Positions 42,646-55,894 of a DNA stretch of 64,000 nucleotides are shown piece after piece. A program made the position numbers and the translations under genes. The stretch lies in assembly GCA_032622095.1 (NCBI GenBank), contig CP136061.1, positions 231,074,944-231,138,943 on the forward strand, written 5' to 3'. Below the pieces are notes generated by a model. It was not told the DNA's origin and ran no database searches. It saw only the letters and a list, made by a program, of their open reading frames with translations. This DNA comes from Siphonodentalium dalli (Eukaryota; Mollusca; Scaphopoda; Gadilida; Siphonodentaliidae). Positions within the stretch are counted from its first letter, which is position 1; each line of letters begins with the position of its first letter.

Positions 42646-45043
42646 CACAAACTGAATGGTTGTAAATTTGTAATTTGTAAAAACAATGATACCAAAATGT
42701 TTGTAGTACTCGGTATTACACTGACTTGTACTTACATACACACACTACAAACGAACCGTTTAATTGTTAACTTGCGCAGACAAGTGGTCATCAACTTAGC
42801 AATCCGTGAACCGATTGGATAGCTCTGATAAGCGTTCACCTCTCAACTTATGATTGGTTATTTCTTTTGTAACTTTGGCCCGCCGTGATTCAATATAGTG
42901 TTAATCACTCACAGGCAAAGGTTTGTCCGTAAGCAATCTACAATAATCAACAGTAGATCTTTGTGAAATTTGCGAGATTTTGTTAGCTCATCGTTTCATA
43001 GTACCGGCGTTCTCACTAATCACAATATGATAGCACGCATTGTAACTTCCCCATATAAATTGTTGTCAGTTATTTTAGCTCTATATACATGTCCGTCTAA
43101 TTTTAACTGGTATTCAGATAACACTGATAACATATGCATGGGAGCAGAGTGGGGAGTTAGTTTTTTCTAAGTTTTACAGCTGCCTTTTAGGGGTTTCACT
43201 TCTCGCCCAGTCTAAGGTATTACAATAATACGGCTAAATTTTCCCTGTACTATGAAACCACTGTGATCGTTAACACAAATTTGTAATTACAAATTAATAA
43301 ATACAATTTGTATTTACAGGTATAAAATTGTTCATAGTATTGACCCCAGGTCGCTTGGTGTATACCTGCAAACTCTATATAAACAAAACATATTGATTCA
43401 ATTATTTTTTGACGGAGGTGTCCACATCGTTGTAGAAGGGTATACGATCCACGATCAAAGATTTTGAAAAATGAGCACAATGGAAGTGACGCGGTAAAAG
43501 GACGTCAATAAACCCACGATCTAATGGTGCCTATTGATTTACTAACAAGGTGTCACAGCAAGTGACTGCCTAATAAAGAGGCAGTCGTTTTGTAACCTAA
43601 CTCCGATGCGACGATCAGGCATCGTATACAAATCATCAAGTATCTTTACAAATTATTTTAATTCAAGTTGAATATTTGTCGATAAAACACGCATTATGGT
43701 TGACTGAGAGTGGCTAACTGCTGTGTGTCATTCCCAAGCATGCAACCATGGCATCGTGCAAATTTGTTTATATTTTGTTCACAAGAACGCGAAGGTGTAC
43801 AGTGTAACTCAGAAAGCGAAAGAACAAGCGGTGTTGGAAAATTAATCGATTCAATTCATGAACGAATGTCAATGACGCGCTGATTAATAAGCCTGTGTTG
43901 AGTTTTTGCTTCAAGTAACCCCAATGAGCATGTCTAGATATTTGATCCACAAGCAGTAATGTAAAAAATGAAAACATAAACCATGCGCCGAAAAGTCATC
44001 GATGAAGCGCCGAAACTTCCAAGTGATTGGCCCGAAACAACCAGGTGCCTAAAACTCAGGTACCGACACGTCCTGAATACCAGGTGCCGAAACGTCTAGG
44101 TGCCGAAACGCCCTGCACCCATTCCATCCATCCATCGCTGTTATTTGGTGGTGTATGGATATCTTCGTTTTAAATATCAATTACTTCTTGTCTACACACA
44201 CACATGCCCGCCGCCAAACACATGTACATTTATTAATTAATTTCATATGATTATACCAGATTAATATTTATAATTACTTGGGCCAATATGTCGTGCAGCA
44301 GTTCGTTTAATTGTCGATATATTAAGCGACACAGTCTTTTTTCCATTGACGTGCTCGTTCATCCGCCCTTGAAGTTCCAGGCACCATCGGTTTGTTATGA
44401 ATATTATGTCTGTATGAGCACCGATTGTAGAAGTTCGGACACTTTCTTGTTATGAATGTATTATTTTGTTAATAATAGGCACACATTATTATTGGTTAAG
44501 TAAAAGTACCAATCCTGAACACATACTTTCAGAGATGGGGAACGCCCTTGATGTCACATTCAATGGTTAAAAATGTATCTCTGCCATGCTGATGCTATTT
44601 ACTTTTCCAAGGACTAGGTGTGTCTTATCGGCTTTATTTTCTTGTAATGGATAACCTACATACATGTATCTGACGGGTTCGCACAACACGCTAGATATTA
44701 TACAGTATGCAGAATATAATAAACAGACCACAATTGTCGACCTCCGTTACATGATTCGAGTACGAAAATACCCAAGTACATTTATAATCATATTTGCCTA
44801 TAGCTCCTGTGTCCTATCGCACGCCAAGAACAATTTCACAGAATACACCAAGAGGGCGTAATAAATTAGATTTTGACTTTATTGTCCATAAATCCGCCAG
44901 AAACCCTGAAACCAGCGCGTTTGTCAACCAACCACACTAAACCTCACCACCAACCCACAAAATGACCCACACATATACCCCAGAAAATCCGAGAAACAAT
45001 ACTATCTTCCATCATATGTTATATTATATGTATGGATCCGCGG
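42646..45043 (+). repeat. 2398-bp tandem duplication, copy 1
   Basis: Begins cacaaactgaatgg and repeats almost exactly at +2398. Inside are a hairpin gactgcctaataaagaggcagtc-type stem near 43563-43585 and a short GGTGCCGAAACG array (43982-44110). The small frames seen (66-76 codons) occur identically in both copies only because the copies are nearly identical; none has a family signature. Confidence 0.97.
43982..44110 (+). repeat. Degenerate ~20-bp repeat with GGTGCCGAAACG cores (also in copy 2)
   Basis: gcgccgaaa, ggtgccgaaacg(t/c)c and ggtaccgacacgtcc recur at roughly 15-30-bp spacing. The same array appears at 46380-46508 in the second copy of the duplication. Confidence 0.7.
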
Positions 45044-47441
45044 CACAAACTGAATGGTTGTAAATTTGTAATTTGTAAAAACAATGATACCAAAATGTTT
45101 GTAGTACTCGGTATTACACTGACTTGTACTTACATACACACACTACAAACGAACCGTTTAATTGTTAACTTGCGCAGACAAGTGGTCATCAACTTAGCAA
45201 TCCGTGAACCGATTGGATAGCTCTGATAAGCGTTCACCTCTCAACTTATGATTGGTTATTTCTTTTGTAACTTTGGCCCGCCGTGATTCAATATAGTGTT
45301 AATCACTCACAGGCAAAGGTTTGTCCGTAAGCAATCTACAATAATCAACAGTAGATCTTTGTGAAATTTGCGAGATTTTGTTAGCTCATCGTTTCATAGT
45401 ACCGGCGTTCTCACTAATCACAATATGATAGCACGCATTGTAACTTCCCCATATAAATTGTTGTCAGTTATTTTAGCTCTTTATACATGTCCGTCTAATT
45501 TGAACTGGTATTCAGATAACACTGATAACATATGCATGGGAGCAGAGTGGGGAGTTAGTTTTTTCTAAGTTTTACAGCTGCCTTTTAGGGGTTTCACCTC
45601 TCGCCCAGTCTAAGGTATTACAATAATACGGCTAAATTTTCCCTGTACTATGAAACCACTGTGATCGTTAACACAAATTTGTAATTACAAATTAATAAAT
45701 ACAATTTGTATTTACAGGTATAAAATTGTTCATAGTATTGACCCCAGGTCGCTTGGTGTATACCTGCAAACTCTATATAAACAAAACATATTGATTCAAT
45801 TATTTTTTGACGGAGGTGTCCACATCGTTGTAGAAGGGTATACGATCCACGATCAAAGATTTTGAAAAATGAGCACAATGGAAGTGACGCGGTAAAAGGA
45901 CGTCAATAAACCCACGATCTAATGGTGCCTATTGATTTACTAACAAGGTGTCACAGCAAGTGACTGCCTAATAAAGAGGCAGTCGTTTTGTAACCTAACT
46001 CCGATGCGACGATCAGGCATCGTATACAAATCATCAAGTATCTTTACAAATTATTTTAATTCAAGTTGAATATTTGTCGATAAAACACGCATTATGGTTG
46101 ACTGAGAGTGGCTAACTGCTGTGTGTCATTCCCAAGCATGCAACCATGGCATCGTGCAAATTTGTTTATATTTTGTTCACAAGAACGCGAAGGTGTACAG
46201 TGTAACTCAGAAAGCGAAAGAACAAGCGGTGTTGGAAAATTAATCGATTCAATTCATGAACGAATGTCAATGACGCGCTGATTAATAAGCCTGTGTTGAG
46301 TTTTTGCTTCAAGTAACCCCAATGAGCATGTCTAGATATTTGATCCACAAGCAGTAATGTAAAAAATGAAAACATAAACCATGCGCCGAAAAGTCATCGA
46401 TGAAGCGCCGAAACTTCCAAGTGATTGGCCCGAAACAACCAGGTGCCTAAAACTCAGGTACCGACACGTCCTGAATACCAGGTGCCGAAACGTCTAGGTG
46501 CCGAAACGCCCTGCACCCATTCCATCCATCCATCGCTGTTATTTGGTGGTGTATGGATATCTTCGTTTTAAATATCAATTACTTCTTGTCTACACACACA
46601 CATGCCCGCCGCCAAACACATGTACATTTATTAATTAATTTCATATGATTATACCAGATTAATATTTATAATTACTTGGGCCAATATGTCGTGCAGCAGT
46701 TCGTTTAATTGTCGATATATTAAGCGACACAGTCTTTTTTCCATTGACGTGCTCGTTCATCCGCCCTTGAAGTTCCAGGCACCATCGGTTTGTTATGAAT
46801 ATTATGTCTGTATGAGCACCGATTGTAGAAGTTCGGACACTTTCTTGTTATGAATGTATTATTTTGTTAATAATAGGCACACATTATTATTGGTTAAGTA
46901 AAAGTACCAATCCTGAACACATACTTTCAGAGATGGGGAACGCCCTTGATGTCACATTCAATGGTTAAAAATGTATCTCTGCCATGCTGATGCTATTTAC
47001 TTTTCCAAGGACTAGGTGTGTCTTATCGGCTTTATTTTCTTGTAATGGATAACCTACATACATGTATCTGACGGGTTCGCACAACACGCTAGATATTATA
47101 CAGTATGCAGAATATAATAAACAGACCACAATTGTCGACCTCCGTTACATGATTCGAGTACGAAAATACCCAAGTACATTTATAATCATATTTGCCTATA
47201 GCTCCTGTGTCCTATCGCACGCCAAGAACAATTTCACAGAATACACCAAGAGGGCGTAGTAAATTAGATTTTGACTTTATTGTCCATAAATCCGCCAGAA
47301 ACCCTGAAACCAGCGCGTTTGTCAACCAACCACACTAAACCTCACCACCAACCCACAAAATGACCCACACATATACCCCAGAAAATCCGAGAAACAATAC
47401 TATCTTCCATCATATGTTATATTATATGTATGGATCCGCGG
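45044..47441 (+). repeat. 2398-bp tandem duplication, copy 2
   Basis: Same length and order as copy 1. By eye I found four substitutions, near 43085/45483, 43102/45500, 43199/45597 and 44860/47258. The trinucleotide cac occurs at the start of each copy and again just after copy 2 (47442-47444), so the junctions share 3 bp. No transposon termini were recognised. Confidence 0.97.
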
Positions 47442-47529
47442 CACCAATTATGTTATTTTGGGTCAACACAATATCTATACCACGTGCATAACGCATGTCA
47501 CATCAAATTTTAAATGGCTATGTTTCCAA

Positions 47530-47564
47530 CCCCCCCCCCCCCCCCCCCCACCCCCCCCCCCCCC
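47530..47564. repeat. Long C tract
   Basis: Twenty C, one A, then fourteen C. The opposite strand is a G tract with quadruplex potential. Shorter C runs occur near 56010 and 57807. Open frames over it encode only polyPro or polyGly. Confidence 0.95.
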
Positions 47565-48001
47565 TCGGAACCAGACCAAACTCAAAACCAATACTCTCAA
47601 TAGTCCATGTATACACCCCACAACTTGGTTTCGAACTTTCCAGATGACACCTCCCACTTTCGAACCTGACACTCCCTATAAGGTTGAACATTTCCAAATG
47701 AAGGCTATTTCAGACCGCAATTTTTACCAAAAGTTGGCCTGAAAACAATCTATTCTCCACTAATTACTGAGTCGAAATTCAAGCAACGAGAACAATTTCA
47801 ACCTCTATATGGTGTAGAATATGTAACTAATGTTATGTCAGGCATGACATATCCCAACTGTTGAAAATGTTTACCAGTTGGGTGAGAGACCCCAAACCCC
47901 ATGCATATAGGTCATAGTTTATTTCCAAATACCGAATCCCGGTGATTTGGTACACAACGGACGATGATTTGGATATCCGATCAAAGCGTTAATTATATAT
48001 G
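47565..48001. other. Unassigned sequence
   Basis: No recognised feature between the C tract and the paired hairpins. Confidence 0.35.
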
Positions 48002-48136
48002 ACAATGCATTCTCCCACATAGGGAGCCAAGCATATATAACAGAATACATTGGCCTAAATATATTTACATTGAACTTGTAAGCCAGTGCATTCTCTTGTT
48101 AATGGGAGACCCGCATATATAAGAGAAAACACTGGC
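48002..48136. repeat. Decayed pair of palindromes related to 58100-58326
   Basis: Two imperfect hairpins, 48002-48054 and 48082-48136, carry the same ends (caatgcattctc, and gccagtgcattctctt with aagagaaaacactggc) and catatata(a)(c/g)ag stems as the perfect pair near 58.2 kb, separated by a short spacer. Confidence 0.65.
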
Positions 48137-48405
48137 ACTGGATATATCATGCTGCACCAGTGGAGCTCCCGTCATGAAAGGGTTAATTATGCGCACATAA
48201 TAGTATCCTAATTGTTTACTAGCATGTTGCTCTGAAATAAACATTCTCTGGCAAGATGAATTTACTATTCATCGAGTGGAACGGATACACACGAATAAAA
48301 TGACAAAAAAAACGATGGATGTGTCCATACATCTGAGTCAGATAAGCATTTTTCAAATTCTGTTGAATTACCTATAATCTTGGTATAACAAAGCGTAGCT
48401 GTTAA

Positions 48406-48899
48406 AGGTACGGTTGGCCTTGGCGGTGGGTATACTGTGAAAATATTTCCACCCATCAAAAACCGCCACAAACAGAAAGAACAACAAAATGTAGACAGAC
48501 TTTGTCCGTATACAAATAAGAAATATCGCATAAACAGTATGTTATTGTCATATATTTGACCATTGTTATGTAAACAAAAGCATAAAAAGTTACTTTTCTG
48601 GTGTTTGTTTATATTATGATGGTAAACATAAAGAGCGTTCTTTGTTGGTGAATTCCTGATATGGAACGAATAAAGAGCGTTTATGCCATTTGTGTGTGAT
48701 TAGCCAGCAGCATTGTGCTGTCTTCTGTAACACAATCAGGCGCTTGCTTAGGTAAAATATAATAAATCTTTATGATAACATGCTGTTTACGCGATGGTCA
48801 TGGTATATATGAACGAAACTGTATGCGTTTTAATGTTTTTCTGTTTACGGTGATTGGAACAAATATGAATATTTTCGACAACTAAGGCCTCACGTGCCT
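48406..48899 (+). mobile_element. TTAA-flanked MITE family A, copy 3
   Basis: Flanked by TTAA at 48402-48405 and 48900-48903, with ends aggtacggttggccttgg and ctcacgtgcct. It follows the order of the other copies (tcaaaaaccgcca, gttatgtaaacaaaagca, gaataaagagcgttta) but is more diverged and slightly shorter (494 bp). Confidence 0.85.
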
Positions 48900-48903
48900 T
48901 TAA

Positions 48904-50063
48904 GAAGAAGTGCCGTTAACTTTGTATTACCATCTTATCATTTTGTTGGCTCTTTGGCAAATCCGAACGGTCCACGTGTTCAACGAAAAGCCAATATCTG
49001 AATAGACCATTTTATTTATATTATACTATTTTAGCAATGTTGAAAAAAACGACAAGGTAATCTTGATTAAGTTATTAGGAAATAATGTGTGCAGTCATTG
49101 TCCGATTTAAAATATATTTTCTGATTTCAATGTATGTATTTAAAGTGCTCCTTGTCGATATGGACATTATTTTTCCGATTCTACAAAGACCAACAAATGA
49201 TAATTCGATGGAAATGACTGTTATTTTTCTTAAAGATGATGTGTCTCTTTCATGAAAATTGATTGAGTAGTATAAAATAATAATTTTGAAGTATGTAAGT
49301 GAAATTTAATTTGTTGTTGATTGTCGTAACTATAACACAAGTCTAAGAATGTTATCCGTATAGTCCAAGTTTCCTCAAACGTCAACCAGCTAATAATATT
49401 ACGTCGAAGTATGATTAACTTACTCATCTATAGCGCAATTTACACCAAGATCCAATGGCGGGATATTTCGTTAATTTCAATTAACTTTTTAACACACATA
49501 TGAATCCAAACTGTTATATTTATTGGAACGAGTGATATATTACTGTCATAGTTTTATATTATAATCTAGCACTTATATTAAATTACGCACAGAATAAGCC
49601 GTGCAATTAGGAGTAACTCACGTTTGCTCTGTGTTTGTTTACGCTCGGAGAAGAACCGAACTGTTACGAAGTCGCGATGTCAAATAAGTTCGTATTCTTT
49701 TGAAATTATATAAAGAATGTAATAAAATATATTGTTCACATTAAATATGTGGAGTTCAGAACAAATGTGATGTTTCTATTGAATAAACCGGGTTACTTTC
49801 ATAATTGTGGCTATTTATTACCATCATTGGTGATTTTAGATGAACGGTAATTTACGCTTAATCCCCGCTATAGAAGAGTAAAGCAACCGTACTTTGACGT
49901 AAAATCAGTACTATTAATACCGATACATTAGCTAGTCTGTGTTGAATGAAACTTGAACTGTTATCTCGACTGAAGTCCGATGGACCAGTCAACATGAGTG
50001 CCTTTCTCTCGAAATTATTCGTTTTCATGTTTTGGGACAAATCCTAACACTGTTCAGTGGTGA
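48904..50063. other. Unassigned AT-rich sequence
   Basis: No gene, RNA or repeat was recognised. Confidence 0.4.
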
Positions 50064-51300
50064 TAGTAGAGGCTCTTATGTACTCCCGTGTGCACTTTGT
50101 GAAGAAATATAGCGACTATGCCAATGACGTTGCTTGATATCTCAGGCACCAGAAAACAAATGTTAGACACCTTGGGGTCGCGACTGGGTGGATTTATGAC
50201 GTCATCAAGATGGCCGCCATACACAATTTCACAGTATGCACTGAGTCAGTTTGATCAATATCTACTTGTGAATTTATTATAAAAAATTTGATTATCTCAC
50301 CACTGACGTGAAACTAATACCCCATACTTCCATTTGACAGAAAAAGTGGCCACCATAAACCAAGATGGCCGCCAAAATGGCGACTGAAATTTGGAAAATT
50401 GATGATTTTTCACACTTTCCTCTTGAATCATTAACCGATGTTTGAAATTTGTAACGAATAAAGACCTAAATTTGAATAAATTCTAGTATCCAACCATTTC
50501 TACAACATAATATGTCATATTTCGGATCTCATTCCTGCCATCAATCTTTAAAATGTGAATTCAAAAATGTGCTATGAAAGTTAACCAAAATTCAATTATG
50601 TGATTCTAGCCAAGAGTTGGAACAGAAAATAACTAAATTTGATGAAGATAATGTAAAAATATTTTAAATATGTGAATTGCCATATAGTTACACTGAAAAT
50701 AGTGCATTTTCGTTTAAGATGGCGGCCAATATGGCTGCCAAAATGGAGAAATCACCAAAATCTGTCCAATTTGTATTGATATCACTCATGTGTTGGGGAA
50801 AAGTAAATATATGTGAATATGTGCTACTTTTTCGCGTAAATTCATGGACTTATGGAATAATTTGTAAACTTGGTGAACCATATAGCTGCTTATACCCAAG
50901 AATTCAACAGAATTATACCACGAAAATATTAAGTCAAATCATCTTCACGGCAGCCACACAAAATTGTAGAATATGTACTGAGTGAGGAAGCCAATTTAAC
51001 ACAGAAAATAAACATATTTCTACGGCAATGATAAAATTGCACCAAGCTTCCTTTTGAAAGAACAAGATTGATAAAAAAAAACAAGATGGCTGTCAAAATG
51101 GCGACCGAAATATAGAAAAGTGTTGAATTGTTACACATGCCCCTTACATCATTTTCGGTTATTCGTAAACTGGCGAGTAGGACTTGTCTTTGTTTTTATC
51201 AGTCATGACACCAAGTACTTTGGAAAACATATTATGCTGTAATTTGTGTCTAATTGTTGTCCATACTCCGAAAAATGCAAATTAAATAATGCGCTATGTA
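50064..51300 (+). repeat. Left long inverted repeat with regularly spaced YY1-like sites
   Basis: Carries aagatggccgcc/aagatggcggcc-type sites near 50207, 50361 (two), 50717 (two) and 51083 (two), at spacings of about 150-370 bp. Each pair is oriented the same way and is followed by an aaat-rich phrase. Further such sites sit at 51441, just inside. Confidence 0.7.
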
Positions 51301-51499
51301 ATTTCACAAATAAACTTGCTTCTCGAGGTTCTAGATTAACATTGGACAGAAATAGGCATAATAAAATAAACAAAAGTGTACACAGTTTTAAATATCGTTA
51401 GTGTCATTCAATTACACTCGACGTTGATCTATTTGACCCAAGATGGTCGCCAGAATGGCCGCCAAAACTCAGTTATAAAATGTGACAAATGTTTATATT

Positions 51500-54400
51500 C
51501 TCAAACGGCATTTAGGAAAGGAGTTGGATATATTCGCCCAATCTAAATTAGATACTATCATGTTAAGGTATATTGTGACTATGTTTGACCAAACATAGTT
51601 TGTTTATAATCGAGAATATATCAGAATGGGCTCTTAGAAACCTAACATGAAATTGCCCAATATAATTTAAACGATCCTGCCCGTTTCCTGGGAAGGAAGT
51701 CAAACCGGATATGTGCTGACTGAACCATTATAAGAGCATAAGGAGTACTCGAACGCAAAATAATCACTGCAGTCATAATACAGACAGAAATCCAACTTTA
51801 TGGCTATATTATTTCGTCTGCTTTATTCGTTGCCGATTCTTGATGAATTGTTGACCGCGTTGATTTCGCCCGGCCACAAAAATTTAGAAGATTCAGGGAA
51901 AATATCACACCTTGACTTCATCGGAGTCGAATTTGCATTGCTATCATACTGCCACCGGGAAATATAATTGCTCAACTTAGAAATACACAGGCATTACATG
52001 TTAGTGCAAACATTATTTCGTATCTAATTATGAAACAGTTGTGTCTAATAAGATACAATAAGGGGAGATTGCATGGTTCAGTTTCTTGTTTTTGGCATAT
52101 CTGTGTTTCATCACCAGAAATTCGTTTGAATAGTTCAGACATTGTCACACTTCTCAAGACGTGAGTCAGCACATGTACCACTCTTGTTACTTCGTCCATT
52201 AGATGGTCACATTGATGGTAGTCTATCTACAACCAACTCACCCCAGCAACTACAGTTGAATTACAAACTCATCTCGCAAGCTAACAGAGCTCACCACAAA
52301 ACTCTCCGACTGCATATCAGAGAAAAAAATCCATATAGAATGTTTGCTTCGGTTGTGGAATGGAGAGTCCATGAACCAGATTTAATAAATAAATTTCAAT
52401 ACGGCCACTGACCTCATAGCAGATACATTGCATATTCACTTTGATGTAGTCTAACAGAGCTGTGCACATAACCGAGTTAATGCTTGTCAGTTTATTTTAG
52501 AATATGTCAAAACATCAGCATCGGGCAAAAATAGCCTAAGGTTTGTCATTCTCCATGTCGAGTCCAGCAAGTGACAATAACGGCTCCTCAACTTCTTCCT
52601 GGTTGTCAACGAAAAAATATCGTGAAATCAAAATGCCTATGTCTAGTGCCTGTATATTTAGTGATGAAATACCTCATCGAAACACCAGAAGCTCGTCCAT
52701 GCCATATGGTGGTGCATCGAAGTAATGAATACAGTGGCGGGTCATCAAGATCGTTTAATGGAACGTTATTAAGATTTCTTGCAAAACGTCCACATGGGGA
52801 CATTCATTAGCATTATACATCAACTGTTAATTCACAGAAAGTAAAGATCTTCGAATCACAGAAACCCCGCAATCTCGAACGAAATCCTTTAATTGTCCAT
52901 CGAACAAATGTAGTTTATAGAATTTGCTGGCAAACCGTACAACCATAATAGTCGGATCCACAAGTAGGCCAATAACAAGCTTGGAATATAGATACTGCGC
53001 AAAAGTTGGAAGTAATAGATAACAATGTTATGCTTGAATTGAGAGAAGATTGTGGATTGTTAGCTATTGAAGAGTCCATAACTGAAATTTACTTCAACTA
53101 TTGCTCAGGAAGGTATACGATTACAACGTTTAACGACCTGAGTTTTCTGCAGACCTGATTTCATTGTAGTGGGATATCAAATATTCCTGTATTAAACATC
53201 TGGAAAGAATACTACAAACTTTCCACCCAATAATAATACATGTACCTCAACATGTCGGTGAGTTGAATTGCCTTTACAGCCAAGTCGAACTGTGCATTGG
53301 TGCGACAAATTATTATCAGTTTTATCTGGAACATTGCCGATAGCCGATAAAATTACAGAAATTCAGGCATTTAAAGAACATTTGGTGTGAATATGTTTCT
53401 TGTATAACATTTTGATGAGAACGCATAACGCAAGCATTAAAGAACTTCGATAACACATGTGACAAATATGACATGGGTGTATCTAATATAAACTTGATGA
53501 GTGCATAAGTTCAGCACAGGAAGGTGTGGATCATACACGGAACGAACTTGCAGTATATGCGATGTCCAGAAAGCTATCTCGGTGGAACTCAAATACACAT
53601 GTTTACTAATTGAACTCATTATATGAGGCTATCTTCCTATCCTAGCTCGATCAAAAGCAGCCACGCTTTCGCAAATCTTGGGTGTGGAGTCAGTGAGTTG
53701 ACCTATGAGCTGACCAGAGCTCCACAGCAGTTTCTGTTTTGGTACAAACCTGAACATAATTTATATCTAGTCGCTATATATCGCATGTAATAAGCCGAGG
53801 TCTGGTAGAAATCCGCCAATGCGATTCTTCTTCGCAGAAGACACATAGAGCTCACATCTGAACGCTCTCGTTTGGTAGTCTGCGACAAAGCAATTACTGT
53901 CATATAATCCCCTGATGCACACACAATTTGAACTAGATGTTATTCAAGGACGGGCAATTGTAAATTTTCTCAGTTTCACAAAAGTATGCCATGTGTTTTC
54001 GTACATGTATATTAATAAGAACGAATCACACACATATTAGCTCCTATTCTTATATTTGTACTAAGTATACACTAATTATTAAGCTTGTTAACATGTAAGA
54101 TGTCTGTAATGTCAACGCATTATATGCCGCTACTGTTTTTGGGTACTGCATTGTGTGATGTCCATTCAATTAATTTCCGTGAGCAGCTGCATTTCGGTAG
54201 AATTGACTTAGTATGATGCTATTACATGAGCAATACAGGAGTCAAGTGACAAATTCTTAGCCAAACCCCATAAGTGGGGCGATATCAAGGGGAAGTAATT
54301 AAAGTATTGCTCAATATCGACAGCCTTATTGTTGAGGTAGGGATTTTTCTCCAGTCGAGTCACCCAATCAGGACATTTCCGATGTACATATAATGATGGA

Positions 54401-54650
54401 TGTAATCAGCATATATTCAGATTTTGATATTTTCAAATAGGTCAACATCAGGTGAATTTATCTACTTTTCATGGTTTCTGTTTCCATTCTCATGAAATCT
54501 CGAATATAAGCAGCTACTTTTCGCAAATATTCATATTGTATCATATTGTATCAGCATTCCTGGCACTTTTGTCAACAGGGGAACAAATGTGTTTACCGGT
54601 AGTCACTGAAACCCACATTAGGAGCGTTATCAATGAAAACTAGCAAATTT
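51500..54650. pseudogene. Interior of the long-TIR element, probably decayed coding sequence
   Basis: The richest open stretches are 52142-52411 (89 codons), 52543-52725 and 52571-52810 on the plus strand, in different frames. They look like fragments of a former gene (for example PCHMVVHRSNEYSGG near 52700 and PRNLERNPLIVHRTNVVY near 52870), but I recognise no family. Stops and shifts separate them. If this is the former transposase, its type would define the element. Confidence 0.3.
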
Positions 54651-55894
54651 GGATGATTTCTCCATTTTGGTAACCATCTGAGTCACCATCCTGAATATAG
54701 ATTCATATGGATAATAATATGTTAATCTAACATATCAAGGTTGTCGAATGATTAGATAGTATAATTCATTCAAAATAAGGTTGCTAGTAGCCACCGATTT
54801 CAAACCGCTGTGAATAATTTAAGAGGCGAGTGTGAAAAATAATCAATTTTTAGAATTTCGGTCGCCGTTTTGGGAGCCATCTTGGATTTTGAGGTCCAAA
54901 TTGCACCGCCAAGAGGAAGTGTGATCCAATGGTATTATTGGTCGCGAAGCATAATCATTTCACTATCTAAATTTTCCTCCCAGACTCAATGCCAACTCTG
55001 AAATTGTTCATGGTTGCCATTTTGATGATTTCATCTCATTTTCGAAGTTTCATTCTCTCGAATTCTTGAGTATAAATAGCCATTGTTCACAAACTATTCA
55101 TATTGTTTCATGTCTCCATGTTATTACGCCAACACGGAGCAAATATATTCACTTATATTAACTAAATCGCACATTAGGAATGATATCAAAGAAAATTTGA
55201 CAAATTTTAGTGATTTATCAATTTTGGCAACCATTTTTGTCGCCATCTTGAATACAGATGCACTTTTTTGGTTGTAATTATATTGCAATCTATATGTTTA
55301 AACCTGTTGCAAATGTTTGTCATCAAATTCAGCTATTTTCTGGCTAACACTTGGCTTGAATTACAAAATCGATATTTGGTAAAATTTCATAGCATATTTA
55401 TTAATTCACATTTTGACGACATTTTGTATGATTAAGACCCAAAGTGTTCAAATGGTTAGGTATTCAAATGTATTTAAAATTAAGTTGATATTAGCCACCG
55501 ATTTCAAACAACCGTGAATGATTTAAGAGACATGTGTGAAAATTCATCATTTTTCCGAACTTCGGTCGCCATTTTGGCGGCCATCTTGGTTAAATGTTGT
55601 CAATTTTTCTGTCAAAGTGAAGCCTGTTATCATAGTATCACAACAGTAGAGAAATATTATATTTCCTACCATAAATTCACTACTAGCTATTAATCAAACT
55701 GATTCAGTGCCTACTCTGAAATGTTGGATGGCGGCCATCTTGATGGCGTCATAAATCCACCCAGTCGCGACCCCCAGGTGTCTAACATTTGTTTTCTGGT
55801 GCCCCAGATATCAAGCAACATCATGAGCATAGTGGCTATATTTCTTCACAAAATGCACACGGGAGCCAAAAAATGGACATAAGAGCCTCTACTA
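54650..55894 (-). repeat. Right long inverted repeat with YY1-like sites
   Basis: Mirror of the left repeat: ggccatcttgg/gccgccattt-type sites lie near 54866, 55226, 55567 and 55730 in the opposite orientation. Inverted matches include cactaaaatttgtcaa against accaaaatctgtccaa and caagccaagtgtt against agccaagagtt. Confidence 0.7.

Larger units (their letters stand above)
50064..55894. mobile_element. 5.8-kb element with ~1.2-kb inverted terminal repeats
   Basis: The left end tagtagaggctcttatgtac is mirrored by cataagagcctctacta at 55878-55894. Inverted similarity then continues through the ggtcgcgactgggtggattt segment, the aagatggccgcc segments, and inward to about 51.2 kb on the left and 54.7 kb on the right. 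Divergence between the arms is roughly a quarter of positions inward, less at the tips. A solo end of the same family lies at 59847-60005. The interior (51.5-54.6 kb) has only short open frames and no transposase motif I can name. No convincing target duplication was found, so the superfamily is open. Confidence 0.75.

Noticed and set aside
47458-47742. Proline-rich 94-codon frame
   Set aside because: The proline run is just the C tract; the rest has no recognisable feature.
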